Position numbers and translations under genes: made by a program. Below, in pieces: positions 15,680 through 24,815 of a stretch of 64,000 nucleotides of DNA. Origin of the DNA: Flavobacterium urumqiense (lineage in GTDB: Bacteria; Bacteroidota; Bacteroidia; Flavobacteriales; Flavobacteriaceae); assembly GCF_900108015.1 (NCBI RefSeq), contig NZ_FNVP01000002.1, positions 62,001 to 126,000 on the forward strand, read 5' to 3'. The notes under the pieces are model-generated. The model was not told the DNA's origin. It made no database searches and saw only the letters and a program-made list of their open reading frames with translations. The first letter of the stretch is position 1. Each line of letters opens with the position of its first letter.

Positions 15680-18073
15680 ATGGAAAAACATAATTATTTA
15701 TCATTACTTTTTTTAATTCTTTGCAGTATTAATAACTATGGTCAAAAAAAAGTTCTTCGAACAGAATCTATAACCGAAAATATTACAATTGACGGAAAAA
15801 TAAATGAAGAAATATGGAAAACCGCTTCGGTGGCTACCGATTTCATCATGTATGAACCTGATAATGGAAAATCTATTAGTGCAGATAAAAAAACAGATGT
15901 AAAAATATTGTATGATAATAATGCTATTTATGTTGCCGCTGTATTACATGACAATGAACCTCGCAAAATAAAAACAGAAATAACTAAACGAGATGTCTTT
16001 GGAGTTTCAGATGTTTTTTCGGTTTACATCAACGGATTTAATGATGGCCAGCAGGATTTTAGATTTTATGTAAGTTCAGCCGGAGTTCAAATGGACTGTT
16101 TAGCAACAGAAGAAAGTGAGGATTTTACATGGGATGGCATTTGGGACAGTAAAGCAACACTCACTGACTTTGGTTGGGTTGTAGAAATGAAAATACCATA
16201 TGCCGCTTTAAGATTTTCGAATGCTCAAAAACAAACATGGGGCATTAATTTTATGCGTGAAATAAAACGAGATGTTCAAAAATATACTTGGAATCGAGTG
16301 GACACCAAAATTGGCGCAGTAATTCCACAAGCGGGAATACTTGAAGGAATAGAAAACATAAGAACTCCTACGCGTCTTTTCTTTATTCCTTACTCCTCTG
16401 CCTATTACCAACAGAATGACATAGGATCCAGCACTACATTCAAAGCTGGCTTAGACATAAAATACGGCATTAATGATTCGTTTACATTAGATGCTATTTT
16501 AGTACCCGACTTTGGACAGACAAAATTTGATAATGCTATTTTAAACCTCGAGCCCTTTGAACAAAAACTTGATGAAAATCGTCCTTTTTTTACTGAAGGA
16601 ACGGATCTATTTAGCAAAGGCGGACTCTTTTATTCCCGAAGAATTGGCGGTGCACCTAGCACAGAACCACAAATAGCAGATAATGAAGAAGTCATAAATT
16701 ACCCAAACACTGTCAAATTAATCAATGCTGTAAAAATATCTGGTCGGACGGAGAAAGGTCTGGGAATAGGCTTTTTGAATGCCATTACCAAGAAAACCTT
16801 TGCTACTATACAAAACAATGACACCAACGAAACCAGAAAAGAAGTTATTGAACCACTGACTAATTACAATATGTTAGTTCTGGATCAGCGTTTTAACCAA
16901 AACTCATCGGTTTCTTTTGTAAATGCCAATACCACCCGAAATGGAAATTTTAGGGATGCCAATGTATCCGCACTACTATTCGACCTGAATACAAAAGCTA
17001 ATACATATAATTTATATGGCGATTTCAAATATAGTTCTATCAATACAATCGAAGATTACACTGGCTTTAAAACTTCCGTAAACTTTGCAAAAACAAGTGG
17101 TAAATATCGATATACTTTATCTGCTAAATATCTTTCCCGAGATTATGACATCAATGATTTAGGAATTATATTTTACACAAATTATCATAGTGCTTTTGCG
17201 AATGCCAGTTATAGAATCTTGAACCCTACAAAATTCTTTAATACTTTTAAGATAGAACAGGAATTGAATTTAGAAATTCAGAATACAACCGGTAAATTGC
17301 AAGAGGATTGGTATAAAACGGTCATAAAAGCCAGATCACGAAACAACAATTACTTTGAACTGGCCTTGGTTATCACTCCCGTGGAAACATTCGATTTTTA
17401 TGAGCCACGAGAAAATGGCCGGTATCTGCAAATCCCAAGAAGAATTTCTTCTTATTTTGGAACTGAATTTAACAGCAACAATGCTTTTACTTTTGATTTT
17501 ACACCAAGTTTCACAAAATACGACCAAGAAGGCCGAATCACTTATGGTTTGGCTTTAGGCCCAAAATATAGGTTTAATGATCAATTTTCGTTATCCTACG
17601 TATTAGATTACACCCGTAAAAAAAATGACAGAGGTTGGGTGGCTTTTGACAAGGCAGGAATTATTTTTGCAGAGCGCAATAGGGAAATACTACAAAATGA
17701 CATAACAGGAAAATATGCTATAAACAACAGAATGACTATTAATCTTACTGCCCGTTATTACTGGTCTTATTCACAAAATCATGAATTTTTCACACTACAA
17801 AACAACGGTTATTTAACTCCAAACATTGCCTATTCTGCTAATAAGGACCGAAATTTTAATTCGTGGAATTTTGATTTATCCTATTCATGGTGGTTTGCGC
17901 CAGGAAGCGAAATCTCATTTTTGTACCGAAACTATGCACTTGTAAGAGCCCGTACTGTTGAAAAGAATTTGAATACTAACTTTAAAAGTGTTTTTAACGG
18001 AAATCTAACCAATATAGTTTCAGTAAGTCTTCGTTATTTTATTGATTACAATGTGGTGAAAAATAAATTTTAA
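15680..18073 (+). CDS. DUF5916 protein with N-terminal CBM9-like domain (paralogue A)
   Basis: A 797-residue exported protein. After the signal peptide an N-terminal carbohydrate-binding-like sandwich (about 28-215) carries ITIDGKINEEIWKTA and YDNNAIYVAAVLHD. The central block has FNENRPFFTEG-type sequence (here LDENRPFFTEGTDLFS), and the rest is a long beta-rich region ending in RYFIDYN, compatible with an outer-membrane barrel. The substrate is unknown; the family is common in Bacteroidota and often annotated only as carbohydrate-binding family 9-like. It is followed by a terminator and then a full-length paralogue, so this is a tandem duplication. Confidence 0.85.
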   Translation: MEKHNYLSLLFLILCSINNYGQKKVLRTESITENITIDGKINEEIWKTASVATDFIMYEPDNGKSISADKKTDVKILYDNNAIYVAAVLHDNEPRKIKTEITKRDVFGVSDVFSVYINGFNDGQQDFRFYVSSAGVQMDCLATEESEDFTWDGIWDSKATLTDFGWVVEMKIPYAALRFSNAQKQTWGINFMREIKRDVQKYTWNRVDTKIGAVIPQAGILEGIENIRTPTRLFFIPYSSAYYQQNDIGSSTTFKAGLDIKYGINDSFTLDAILVPDFGQTKFDNAILNLEPFEQKLDENRPFFTEGTDLFSKGGLFYSRRIGGAPSTEPQIADNEEVINYPNTVKLINAVKISGRTEKGLGIGFLNAITKKTFATIQNNDTNETRKEVIEPLTNYNMLVLDQRFNQNSSVSFVNANTTRNGNFRDANVSALLFDLNTKANTYNLYGDFKYSSINTIEDYTGFKTSVNFAKTSGKYRYTLSAKYLSRDYDINDLGIIFYTNYHSAFANASYRILNPTKFFNTFKIEQELNLEIQNTTGKLQEDWYKTVIKARSRNNNYFELALVITPVETFDFYEPRENGRYLQIPRRISSYFGTEFNSNNAFTFDFTPSFTKYDQEGRITYGLALGPKYRFNDQFSLSYVLDYTRKKNDRGWVAFDKAGIIFAERNREILQNDITGKYAINNRMTINLTARYYWSYSQNHEFFTLQNNGYLTPNIAYSANKDRNFNSWNFDLSYSWWFAPGSEISFLYRNYALVRARTVEKNLNTNFKSVFNGNLTNIVSVSLRYFIDYNVVKNKF

Positions 18074-18094
18074 ACCTACATACTCTCTTTATAA

Positions 18095-18134
18095 AATGAG
18101 ATTGAGAACGAGTTGTTTTCAACCTCATTTTTTT
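18095..18134 (+). terminator. Terminator between the two DUF5916 genes
   Basis: The arms AATGAGATTGAGAAC and GTTTTCAACCTCATT form an imperfect stem followed by a T-run, 22 bases after the first gene's stop. Confidence 0.65.
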
Positions 18135-18259
18135 ATGCAATAAAATACAGCTTAACTTTTTCTTAAAAAACTGTAACAAATTTTTAAAAACATAGTCTAT
18201 TATTAAAATTAAATCAAAAGAATAAAATTTCATCAATCAACCATATCAATCAAAATTAC

Positions 18260-20677
18260 ATGAGAAAATTACTTCTTACAATCGTTCTCTGCGTTTCAAT
18301 GCTTGGCTATGGCCAAAAAAAAACATTGCAAACTAAGTCTATTTCAGAAAACATAACCATTGATGGAAAAATAGAGGAAGAAGCATGGAAATCAGCTCCA
18401 ATAGCGTCAGATTTCATTATGTTTGAGCCTGATAACGGCAAGGCAATTCCAGAAAATAAAAAAACTGAAGTAAAAGTTTTATATGACAATGACGCCATCT
18501 ATGTTGCGGCATTAATGTATGACAACGAACCAACCAAAATCATGAAAGAAATTTCACAACGAGATAATTTTGGGTCCTCGGATCTTTTTGGGGTTTTTAT
18601 AAATGGTTTTAATGACGGGCAACAAGATTTTCGTTTTATTGTTTCAGCATCAGATGGACAGGCAGACTGTCTAGGAACAGATACCACTGGAGAAGATTAT
18701 TCTTGGGATGCAGTCTGGAAAAGCAAAGCCGTAATCACTGATTTTGGCTGGGTTGTTGAAATGCGAATTCCTTATGCTGCACTTCGTTTTTCGAGTGAAA
18801 ACAAACAAACTTGGGGACTTAACTTTTTTAGAGAAATACAACGCGACAAACACAAATACTCTTGGAACTTTATTGATTCCAAACTTGGAACTTTCACCCA
18901 GCAAAGTGGAACTCTGGAAGGGATTGAAAACATAAAACCCCCTACTCGACTCTTTTTACTGCCTTATTCCTCTTTTTATGTAAATGCAGGTAAGGGGCAA
19001 AAAACTTACGGTACCATTAAAGGTGGTTTGGATATAAAATACGGAATTAATGATGCTTTTACGCTGGACATGATTCTTATTCCAGATTTTGGACAGACAA
19101 AATACGATGATCAAATTTTAAATTTAGGTCCGTTCGAACAACAATTCAATGAAAATAGACCTTTTTTTACAGAAGGAACTGATTTATTTAGCAAAGGAAA
19201 TTTATTGTATTCCAGAAGAATTGGCGGAAGGCCATCAAATTATCCAACCTTTTCCAGCAACGAGAAAATTATTGAAAATCCTTCAAGCGTTAATCTTATC
19301 AATGCTTTAAAAGTTTCAGGTAGAACAAAGAATGGTCTTGGAATAGGAATTTTAAATGCAGTTACTGAAAAAACTTATGCATCCATACAAAACAACAATA
19401 CTCAAGAAATAAGGAAAGAAGTGGTTGAACCACTAGCAAACTATAACGTTTTGGTTTTGGATCAGCGTTTCCGAAAAAACTCTTCTGTTTCATTTATCAA
19501 TACTAATGTTACTAGAAATGGCAGTTTTCGGGATGGAAATGTTTCCGCATTAGTTTGGGATTTAAATACCAAGAAAAACACTTATAATCTTTCCGGAAAC
19601 TTCAAATACAGTTACATAAATGACCTTCAAGATAAAAAAGGAACAGTAACATCGTTGAACTTTGGCGAAACTTCCGGAAAATACCGATACAGTGTAGGAA
19701 CAGAAATAGTGTCAAAAAATTTCGATAATAATGACTTAGGAATCAATTTTGAAACCAACTATTATTCAATAAATGGAAATGCAAGTTATCGAATTTTAAA
19801 TCCAACAAAATATTTCAATTCGTTCCGAGTAAATCTCAATCTGTACACCCAGTTTCAAAAAGAGACTGGAAAAATTCAAGGAAATAGGCTCAATCTAAAC
19901 ATCAATTCGACTAACAAAAAAAACCATTTTTTTGGTTTAGGGATAAATGCCAGTCCAATTGAATCCCATGATTATTATGAATCCAGAACGGAAAACAGGT
20001 ATTTGATTTCTCCAAAAAGATTGGGCGGATGGTTCTACTTTTCTTCAAATTACAATAATAAGTTTGCTATCGACATCAATCCTTCATTTGCTGTATTGAG
20101 TGAACCCGGAAGAAATTCTTTTGGCATTGACATAGGCCCAAGATACCGTTTCAATGACAAATTTTCGTTGAATTACAACTTTAACTTTTTTAGACAGAAC
20201 AATAATAAAGGTTTTGTAGACAGTATTGATGATGATTTAAATGCATCTACGGCTAATGCCATTATTTTTGCCAATCGAAATGTCATTACCTATTCCAACT
20301 CACTTTCCGGGAAATATTCTATAAACAGTAAAATGACTTTTAATCTTTCCCTGCGTCATTATTGGTCCTATGCCGAAAACAAAAACTTCTTATCATTGCA
20401 ACAAAACGGCCGATTAGCGGATTATACTACTTACACCCAAAATAAGAACTCTAGTTTTTTCTCTTGGAATGGTGACATCTCCTATTCTTGGTGGTTCGCC
20501 CCAGGAAGTGAAATTTCCATTTTATACAGAAATAATGCGGCCAATTTTCAGAGAGAAATAGATAAAGATTTTGGGAAAAAAGTCACTACTTTATTGACTA
20601 ATGATCAACTAAAACACGTTTTTTCCATAAGCCTTCGTTATTTTATTGACTACAACGAAGTGAAAAATAAATTTTAG
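18260..20677 (+). CDS. DUF5916 protein with N-terminal CBM9-like domain (paralogue B)
   Basis: At 805 residues it is collinear with paralogue A along its whole length: signal peptide, ITIDGKIEEEAWKSAP, FNENRPFFTEGTDLFSKG in the middle and the same RYFIDYNEVKNKF end. The conserved N-terminal domain and C-terminal strand are much more similar between the copies than the barrel loops. The start is preceded by an ATCAATCAA-rich leader rather than a Shine-Dalgarno sequence. It is probably an outer-membrane protein; the ligand is unknown. The terminator between the copies suggests separate transcription. Confidence 0.85.
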   Translation: MRKLLLTIVLCVSMLGYGQKKTLQTKSISENITIDGKIEEEAWKSAPIASDFIMFEPDNGKAIPENKKTEVKVLYDNDAIYVAALMYDNEPTKIMKEISQRDNFGSSDLFGVFINGFNDGQQDFRFIVSASDGQADCLGTDTTGEDYSWDAVWKSKAVITDFGWVVEMRIPYAALRFSSENKQTWGLNFFREIQRDKHKYSWNFIDSKLGTFTQQSGTLEGIENIKPPTRLFLLPYSSFYVNAGKGQKTYGTIKGGLDIKYGINDAFTLDMILIPDFGQTKYDDQILNLGPFEQQFNENRPFFTEGTDLFSKGNLLYSRRIGGRPSNYPTFSSNEKIIENPSSVNLINALKVSGRTKNGLGIGILNAVTEKTYASIQNNNTQEIRKEVVEPLANYNVLVLDQRFRKNSSVSFINTNVTRNGSFRDGNVSALVWDLNTKKNTYNLSGNFKYSYINDLQDKKGTVTSLNFGETSGKYRYSVGTEIVSKNFDNNDLGINFETNYYSINGNASYRILNPTKYFNSFRVNLNLYTQFQKETGKIQGNRLNLNINSTNKKNHFFGLGINASPIESHDYYESRTENRYLISPKRLGGWFYFSSNYNNKFAIDINPSFAVLSEPGRNSFGIDIGPRYRFNDKFSLNYNFNFFRQNNNKGFVDSIDDDLNASTANAIIFANRNVITYSNSLSGKYSINSKMTFNLSLRHYWSYAENKNFLSLQQNGRLADYTTYTQNKNSSFFSWNGDISYSWWFAPGSEISILYRNNAANFQREIDKDFGKKVTTLLTNDQLKHVFSISLRYFIDYNEVKNKF

Positions 20678-20793
20678 TTGCATTAATTTCAAAAAAAGAC
20701 CTTTTCTTTAACAAAATTATTGTTTTTTGACGATGTTAATTCCTGAATGTATAATAGTCGTTTTGATTACTTCGAACATTTTTAGAAATACTT

Positions 20794-20801
20794 TATCTTT
20801 G
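20794..20801 (+). promoter_or_regulatory. Promoter -7 box of gpmI
   Basis: TATCTTTG lies 16 bases before the gpmI ATG and matches TAnnTTTG. Confidence 0.55.
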
Positions 20802-20817
20802 TATAAAATATATTATA

Positions 20818-22335
20818 ATGAACAAAAAAGTAATTCTAATGATATTAGACGGTTGGGGAAAATCTCCTGACCCGAAAGTGTCTGCAATCGATAATGCAAA
20901 TATTCCATTTATAAATAGTCTTTACAAAAATTTTCCAAGCGCGCAACTTAGAACTGATGGCTTAAATGTAGGATTGCCAGAAGGACAAATGGGAAATAGC
21001 GAAGTAGGACACATGAACTTAGGTGCTGGCCGAATAGTATATCAGGATTTAGCCAAGATAAACCTTGCCGTTGCAAATAACACTTTGGCAAAAGAACAAG
21101 TATTAGTTGATGCTTTTATATATGCTAAAGAAAACAATAAAAAAGTACACTTTCTAGGACTGGTTTCTGATGGTGGTGTTCACTCCCATACTTCACACTT
21201 GCGAGGTTTAATTGATGCAACACAACAATACGGGCTGCAAAAAGTTTTCGTTCATGCCTTTACTGACGGTCGTGATGTTGATCCAAAATCCGGTAAAAAC
21301 TATATTCAGGATTTGCAATCGTACATTGAAAATACAACTGTTAAAATAGCTTCGGTAATTGGACGATATTATTCGATGGATCGTGACCGACGTTGGGAAA
21401 GAATAAAACTCGCCTACGATTTATTGGTAAACGGAATTGGAACACATTCTACAAACGCTGTTGCTTCAATTGAAGAAAGTTATGAAGTTAATGTAACTGA
21501 TGAATTTATTCATCCAATGGTTATGGTTGATGAATATGACCAACCACTAGCTACTATTGAAGAAGATGATGTTGTTATATTCTTCAATTTCAGAACTGAC
21601 AGAGGAAGGGAACTTACTGAAGTTCTTACTCAAATGGATTGTCATGAACAAAACATGCACAAATTGAATTTGTATTATGTAACGCTTACCAATTATGACG
21701 AAACGTACAAAAACGTAAAAGTTGTGTATAATAAAGATAACATTACCGAAACCCTTGGTGAAGTTTTAGAAAAAGCACACAAAAAACAAATTCGCATTGC
21801 TGAAACCGAGAAATATCCCCACGTGACTTTCTTCTTTTCTGGTGGTAGAGAATTACCTTTTGCTGGTGAATGTCGGATTTTGAAAAATTCACCAAAGGTA
21901 GCTACTTATGACTTACAACCAGAAATGAGCGCATTCGAATTGACTGATGCTTTGGTTCCTGAACTTGAAAAAGAAGAAGTGGATTTTGTGTGTCTTAATT
22001 TTGCAAATGGCGATATGGTAGGTCATACCGGAATTATGAGTGCTGCAATAAAAGCATGTGAAGCCGTTGATAAATGTGTTGAAAGAGTAATATTAACAGC
22101 GCTGGCTCATAATTATACGACTATTGTAATTGCAGATCACGGAAATTGCGAAACTATGATTAATCCTGATGGAAGTCCTAATACAGCGCACACCACGAAT
22201 CCTGTGCCAATTATTTTAGTAGACAAAGATTTGAAAGAAATTCATGATGGCGTTTTAGGTGATATCGCTCCAACAATTTTAGAATTGATGGGAGTTGAAA
22301 AACCGGCAGTGATGACCTGTCATTCTTTATTGTAA
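20818..22335 (+). CDS. gpmI: 2,3-bisphosphoglycerate-independent phosphoglycerate mutase
   Basis: A 505-residue cytoplasmic glycolytic enzyme that interconverts 3- and 2-phosphoglycerate through a phosphoserine intermediate with two metal ions. MILDGWG at 8-14 gives the first metal aspartate, GNSEVGHMNLGAGR contains the catalytic serine (S61), FTDGRDVDP and GRYYSMDRDRRW are the substrate-binding loops. ANGDMVGHTG and IADHGNCE carry the remaining metal ligands. Length and all signatures are normal. It has its own promoter and a downstream terminator. Confidence 0.97.
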   Translation: MNKKVILMILDGWGKSPDPKVSAIDNANIPFINSLYKNFPSAQLRTDGLNVGLPEGQMGNSEVGHMNLGAGRIVYQDLAKINLAVANNTLAKEQVLVDAFIYAKENNKKVHFLGLVSDGGVHSHTSHLRGLIDATQQYGLQKVFVHAFTDGRDVDPKSGKNYIQDLQSYIENTTVKIASVIGRYYSMDRDRRWERIKLAYDLLVNGIGTHSTNAVASIEESYEVNVTDEFIHPMVMVDEYDQPLATIEEDDVVIFFNFRTDRGRELTEVLTQMDCHEQNMHKLNLYYVTLTNYDETYKNVKVVYNKDNITETLGEVLEKAHKKQIRIAETEKYPHVTFFFSGGRELPFAGECRILKNSPKVATYDLQPEMSAFELTDALVPELEKEEVDFVCLNFANGDMVGHTGIMSAAIKACEAVDKCVERVILTALAHNYTTIVIADHGNCETMINPDGSPNTAHTTNPVPIILVDKDLKEIHDGVLGDIAPTILELMGVEKPAVMTCHSLL

Positions 22336-22360
22336 GTCTAATTAATTCGTATGTTCATCA

Positions 22361-22390
22361 AAAAGCTACTCCAATCGAGTGGTTTTTTTT
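22361..22390 (+). terminator. Terminator after gpmI
   Basis: The stem CTACTC / GAGTGG, extended by A/T pairs, is followed by a run of ten T, 25 bases beyond the gpmI stop. Confidence 0.7.
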
Positions 22391-22414
22391 TTATAATTAA
22401 AAGTTAAAATTTCA

Positions 22415-22435
22415 TTACTAATAGTAATACTATTA
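22415..22435 (+). promoter_or_regulatory. Probable TetR operator overlapping its promoter
   Basis: Two overlapping palindromes, TTACTAATAGTAA (22415-22427) and TAATAGTAATACTATTA (22419-22435), abut the -7 box TATATTTG (22434-22441), 19 bases before the TetR-family start codon. Position and symmetry suggest autoregulation. Confidence 0.55.
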
Positions 22436-22460
22436 TATTTGCATAAAAATAGAATTACCT

Positions 22461-23132
22461 ATGTATGCAATATTATCGAATATAAAAATACAAGTCAACG
22501 AAAAAATCTATGTTAAGGATCCAGAAATGACCCCTTTAGGAAAAAAAATTATAGAAAACAGCATCCTTTTAATTGATGAAATTGGATTTGACAATTTTAC
22601 TTTCAAAAAGCTTGGCGAAAAAATTGGTTCTAATGAAAGTTCTCTTTACCGCTATTTTGAAAATAAACACAAACTATTGGTTTATTTATCGTCTTGGTAT
22701 TGGAGCTGGATGGAATATAAACTAGTTTTTGCCACGACAAATATTACTGATCCAAAAGAAAAACTCAGAAAAGCAATAACTATTGTTACCGAAAAAGTAG
22801 CAGATGACAGCAGCACCGAACATATCAATGAGGCTATTTTGAACAAAATCATTATTGCCGAATTTACAAAAACGCTTCATACTAAAGAGGTCGATCAAGA
22901 AAACAAAGAAGGTTTTTTCATGATTTATAAAAGAGTTATTAGTAGAATTGTAACTATTGTAAACGAGGTTAATCCTACCTATCCGTATGCAAAATCGCTA
23001 GTATCAACAATTGTGGAGGGCAGTTTACACCAACATTTTTTGACCGATCATTTAACAACCATAACCAATTGTAACAGCTCCATAAGCACAACCCAGTTCT
23101 ATCTTAACCTTACAGAAAACGTTTTACGCTAA
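22461..23132 (+). CDS. TetR/AcrR-family transcriptional regulator
   Basis: The 223-residue protein has a helix-turn-helix at about 35-75 (DEIGFDNFTFKKLGEKIG, then SNESSLYRYFENKHKLL), the standard TetR N-terminal fold, and a ligand-binding C-terminal part with no recognisable motif. The N-terminal 25 residues before the fold are longer than usual; an internal ATG at residue 23 (MTPLGKKII) is a plausible alternative start. It heads the ABC/HlyD/TolC cluster, starting 12 bases before the ABC gene, so it probably controls that exporter through the palindromes upstream. Confidence 0.88.
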   Translation: MYAILSNIKIQVNEKIYVKDPEMTPLGKKIIENSILLIDEIGFDNFTFKKLGEKIGSNESSLYRYFENKHKLLVYLSSWYWSWMEYKLVFATTNITDPKEKLRKAITIVTEKVADDSSTEHINEAILNKIIIAEFTKTLHTKEVDQENKEGFFMIYKRVISRIVTIVNEVNPTYPYAKSLVSTIVEGSLHQHFLTDHLTTITNCNSSISTTQFYLNLTENVLR

Positions 23133-23144
23133 AAAAAAATAATT

Positions 23145-24815
23145 ATGACTTCTTTAAAACGATTTTACAACTTACTCGAATTAGACAAAAAAGATGTTTC
23201 TCAGATATTTTTCTATGCCATTTTTGCTGGATTAATCAGTTTGTCGCTTCCATTAGGAATTCAGGCGATTATCAATTTTATTCAATCTGGAAGAGTCAGT
23301 GCTTCTTGGATTGTACTTATTATATTGGTTGTTTTTGGTGTAGCTTTGGTAGGTGTTTTATCTCTAATGCAACTGCGAATTACCGAAAACTTACAACAAA
23401 AAATATTTGTCCGTTCTGCTTTTGAATTTGCGGCACGCCTACCTAAAATAAAACCAGACCAGTTATACAATAACTATCCGCCTGAATTAGCCAATCGATT
23501 TTTTGACACTATGACAATTCAAAAAGGAACTTCAAAGTTATTAATCGATTTTTCAGCAGCCTTGCTTCAAATTGTTTTTGGAATACTATTGTTGTCATTA
23601 TACCACCCTTACTTCATTATTTTTGGAATGTTACTGCTTTTTTTGCTCTATTTCATTTTCAAATTTTCGTATAAATCAGGATTGGAAACCAGCATGAAAG
23701 AATCAAAATTTAAGTACAAAGTTGCTGGCTGGTTGCAGGAAATGGCGCGAAATAATTTCAGTTTCAGAAATGAACTTAATTATGATTTTGCTCTCCAAAA
23801 AAACAACTCTATCGTAGCCGATTATCTCAGCAACCGAGAAAAACATTTTGATATAATCAAAAGACAATTCACTCAATTAATTGTTTTTAAAATCATTATT
23901 ACTGCTAGTTTATTATCGATAGGAGGTTTTTTAGTATTGTCTCAGCAAATGAATATCGGACAGTTTGTTGCTTCAGAAATCATTATTCTGTTAGTCATTA
24001 ATTCGGTTGAAAAAATAATTATCGGACTGGAAACCTTGTACGATGTACTAACTTCTATCGAAAAAATAGGACAAGTAACTGATTTAGAATTAGAACAAGA
24101 CACAATAATTAAAAACGAAACGTGCTACACGAATATCATTTTGGAAACAGAAAATATTAAATTTAAATTTCCTGATTCCGAAAACGACGTTCTAAATGCA
24201 ATCACTGTCAAAATTGAGCAAGGAGAAAAAATAGCAATTGAAGGAGAGAATGGTTCAGGAAAAACAACCCTTATTCGATTACTATCTGGTTTAATACAAC
24301 CTATATCTGGTTCTTTCTACATCAATGATGATACTTTTAGAAACATAAACATGAAACAATACCGATCTCAGATAGGCAGCATAATCCATAGTGAAACTCC
24401 ATTTGAAGGTACTATATTAGAAAATATTACTTTTAACGATGCAACAATACCGTTTGAAGATATAAAATGGGCAATTGATGGTGTTCAACTCAGCACATTT
24501 ATAAAATCATTACCCAAAGGATTAGATTCAAGGATTTTTCCGGAGGGAAAACAATTATCTTCTTCTAATGCACAAAAGATTTTATTAGCAAGAAGTATAA
24601 TTCGCAAGCCTAAAATACTTTTTTACGAAGATCCAACTGATACCATGGATGAAAAAGTAGCTAATGAAATTATTGATTTTATCACTGATGATGCAAATAA
24701 ATGGACCATTATAGTTTCCTCAAAAAATCCGCATTGGAAAACCAAATGCAGCCGAAGAATTATCATGAAAAACGGATTAATTCAACTCGACTCAAAAACT
24801 AATACATCATGCTAA
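23145..24815 (+). CDS. ABC exporter (membrane domain fused to ATPase) with degenerate ATPase motifs
   Basis: The 556-residue protein is a half-transporter: about five or six transmembrane helices in residues 15-300, then a nucleotide-binding domain. Walker A is intact (GENGSGKTT, 367-375). Other motifs are altered: the Q-loop glutamine is replaced by H415 (SIIHSETPFEGT), the signature reads LSSSN (471-475) instead of LSGGQ, Walker B reads ILFYED with E then D, and the H-loop region (IIVSSKNPH) has no histidine at the usual place. It lies between TetR and HlyD genes and overlaps HlyD by 7 bases, giving a type I secretion or efflux unit. Confidence 0.88.
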   Translation: MTSLKRFYNLLELDKKDVSQIFFYAIFAGLISLSLPLGIQAIINFIQSGRVSASWIVLIILVVFGVALVGVLSLMQLRITENLQQKIFVRSAFEFAARLPKIKPDQLYNNYPPELANRFFDTMTIQKGTSKLLIDFSAALLQIVFGILLLSLYHPYFIIFGMLLLFLLYFIFKFSYKSGLETSMKESKFKYKVAGWLQEMARNNFSFRNELNYDFALQKNNSIVADYLSNREKHFDIIKRQFTQLIVFKIIITASLLSIGGFLVLSQQMNIGQFVASEIIILLVINSVEKIIIGLETLYDVLTSIEKIGQVTDLELEQDTIIKNETCYTNIILETENIKFKFPDSENDVLNAITVKIEQGEKIAIEGENGSGKTTLIRLLSGLIQPISGSFYINDDTFRNINMKQYRSQIGSIIHSETPFEGTILENITFNDATIPFEDIKWAIDGVQLSTFIKSLPKGLDSRIFPEGKQLSSSNAQKILLARSIIRKPKILFYEDPTDTMDEKVANEIIDFITDDANKWTIIVSSKNPHWKTKCSRRIIMKNGLIQLDSKTNTSC

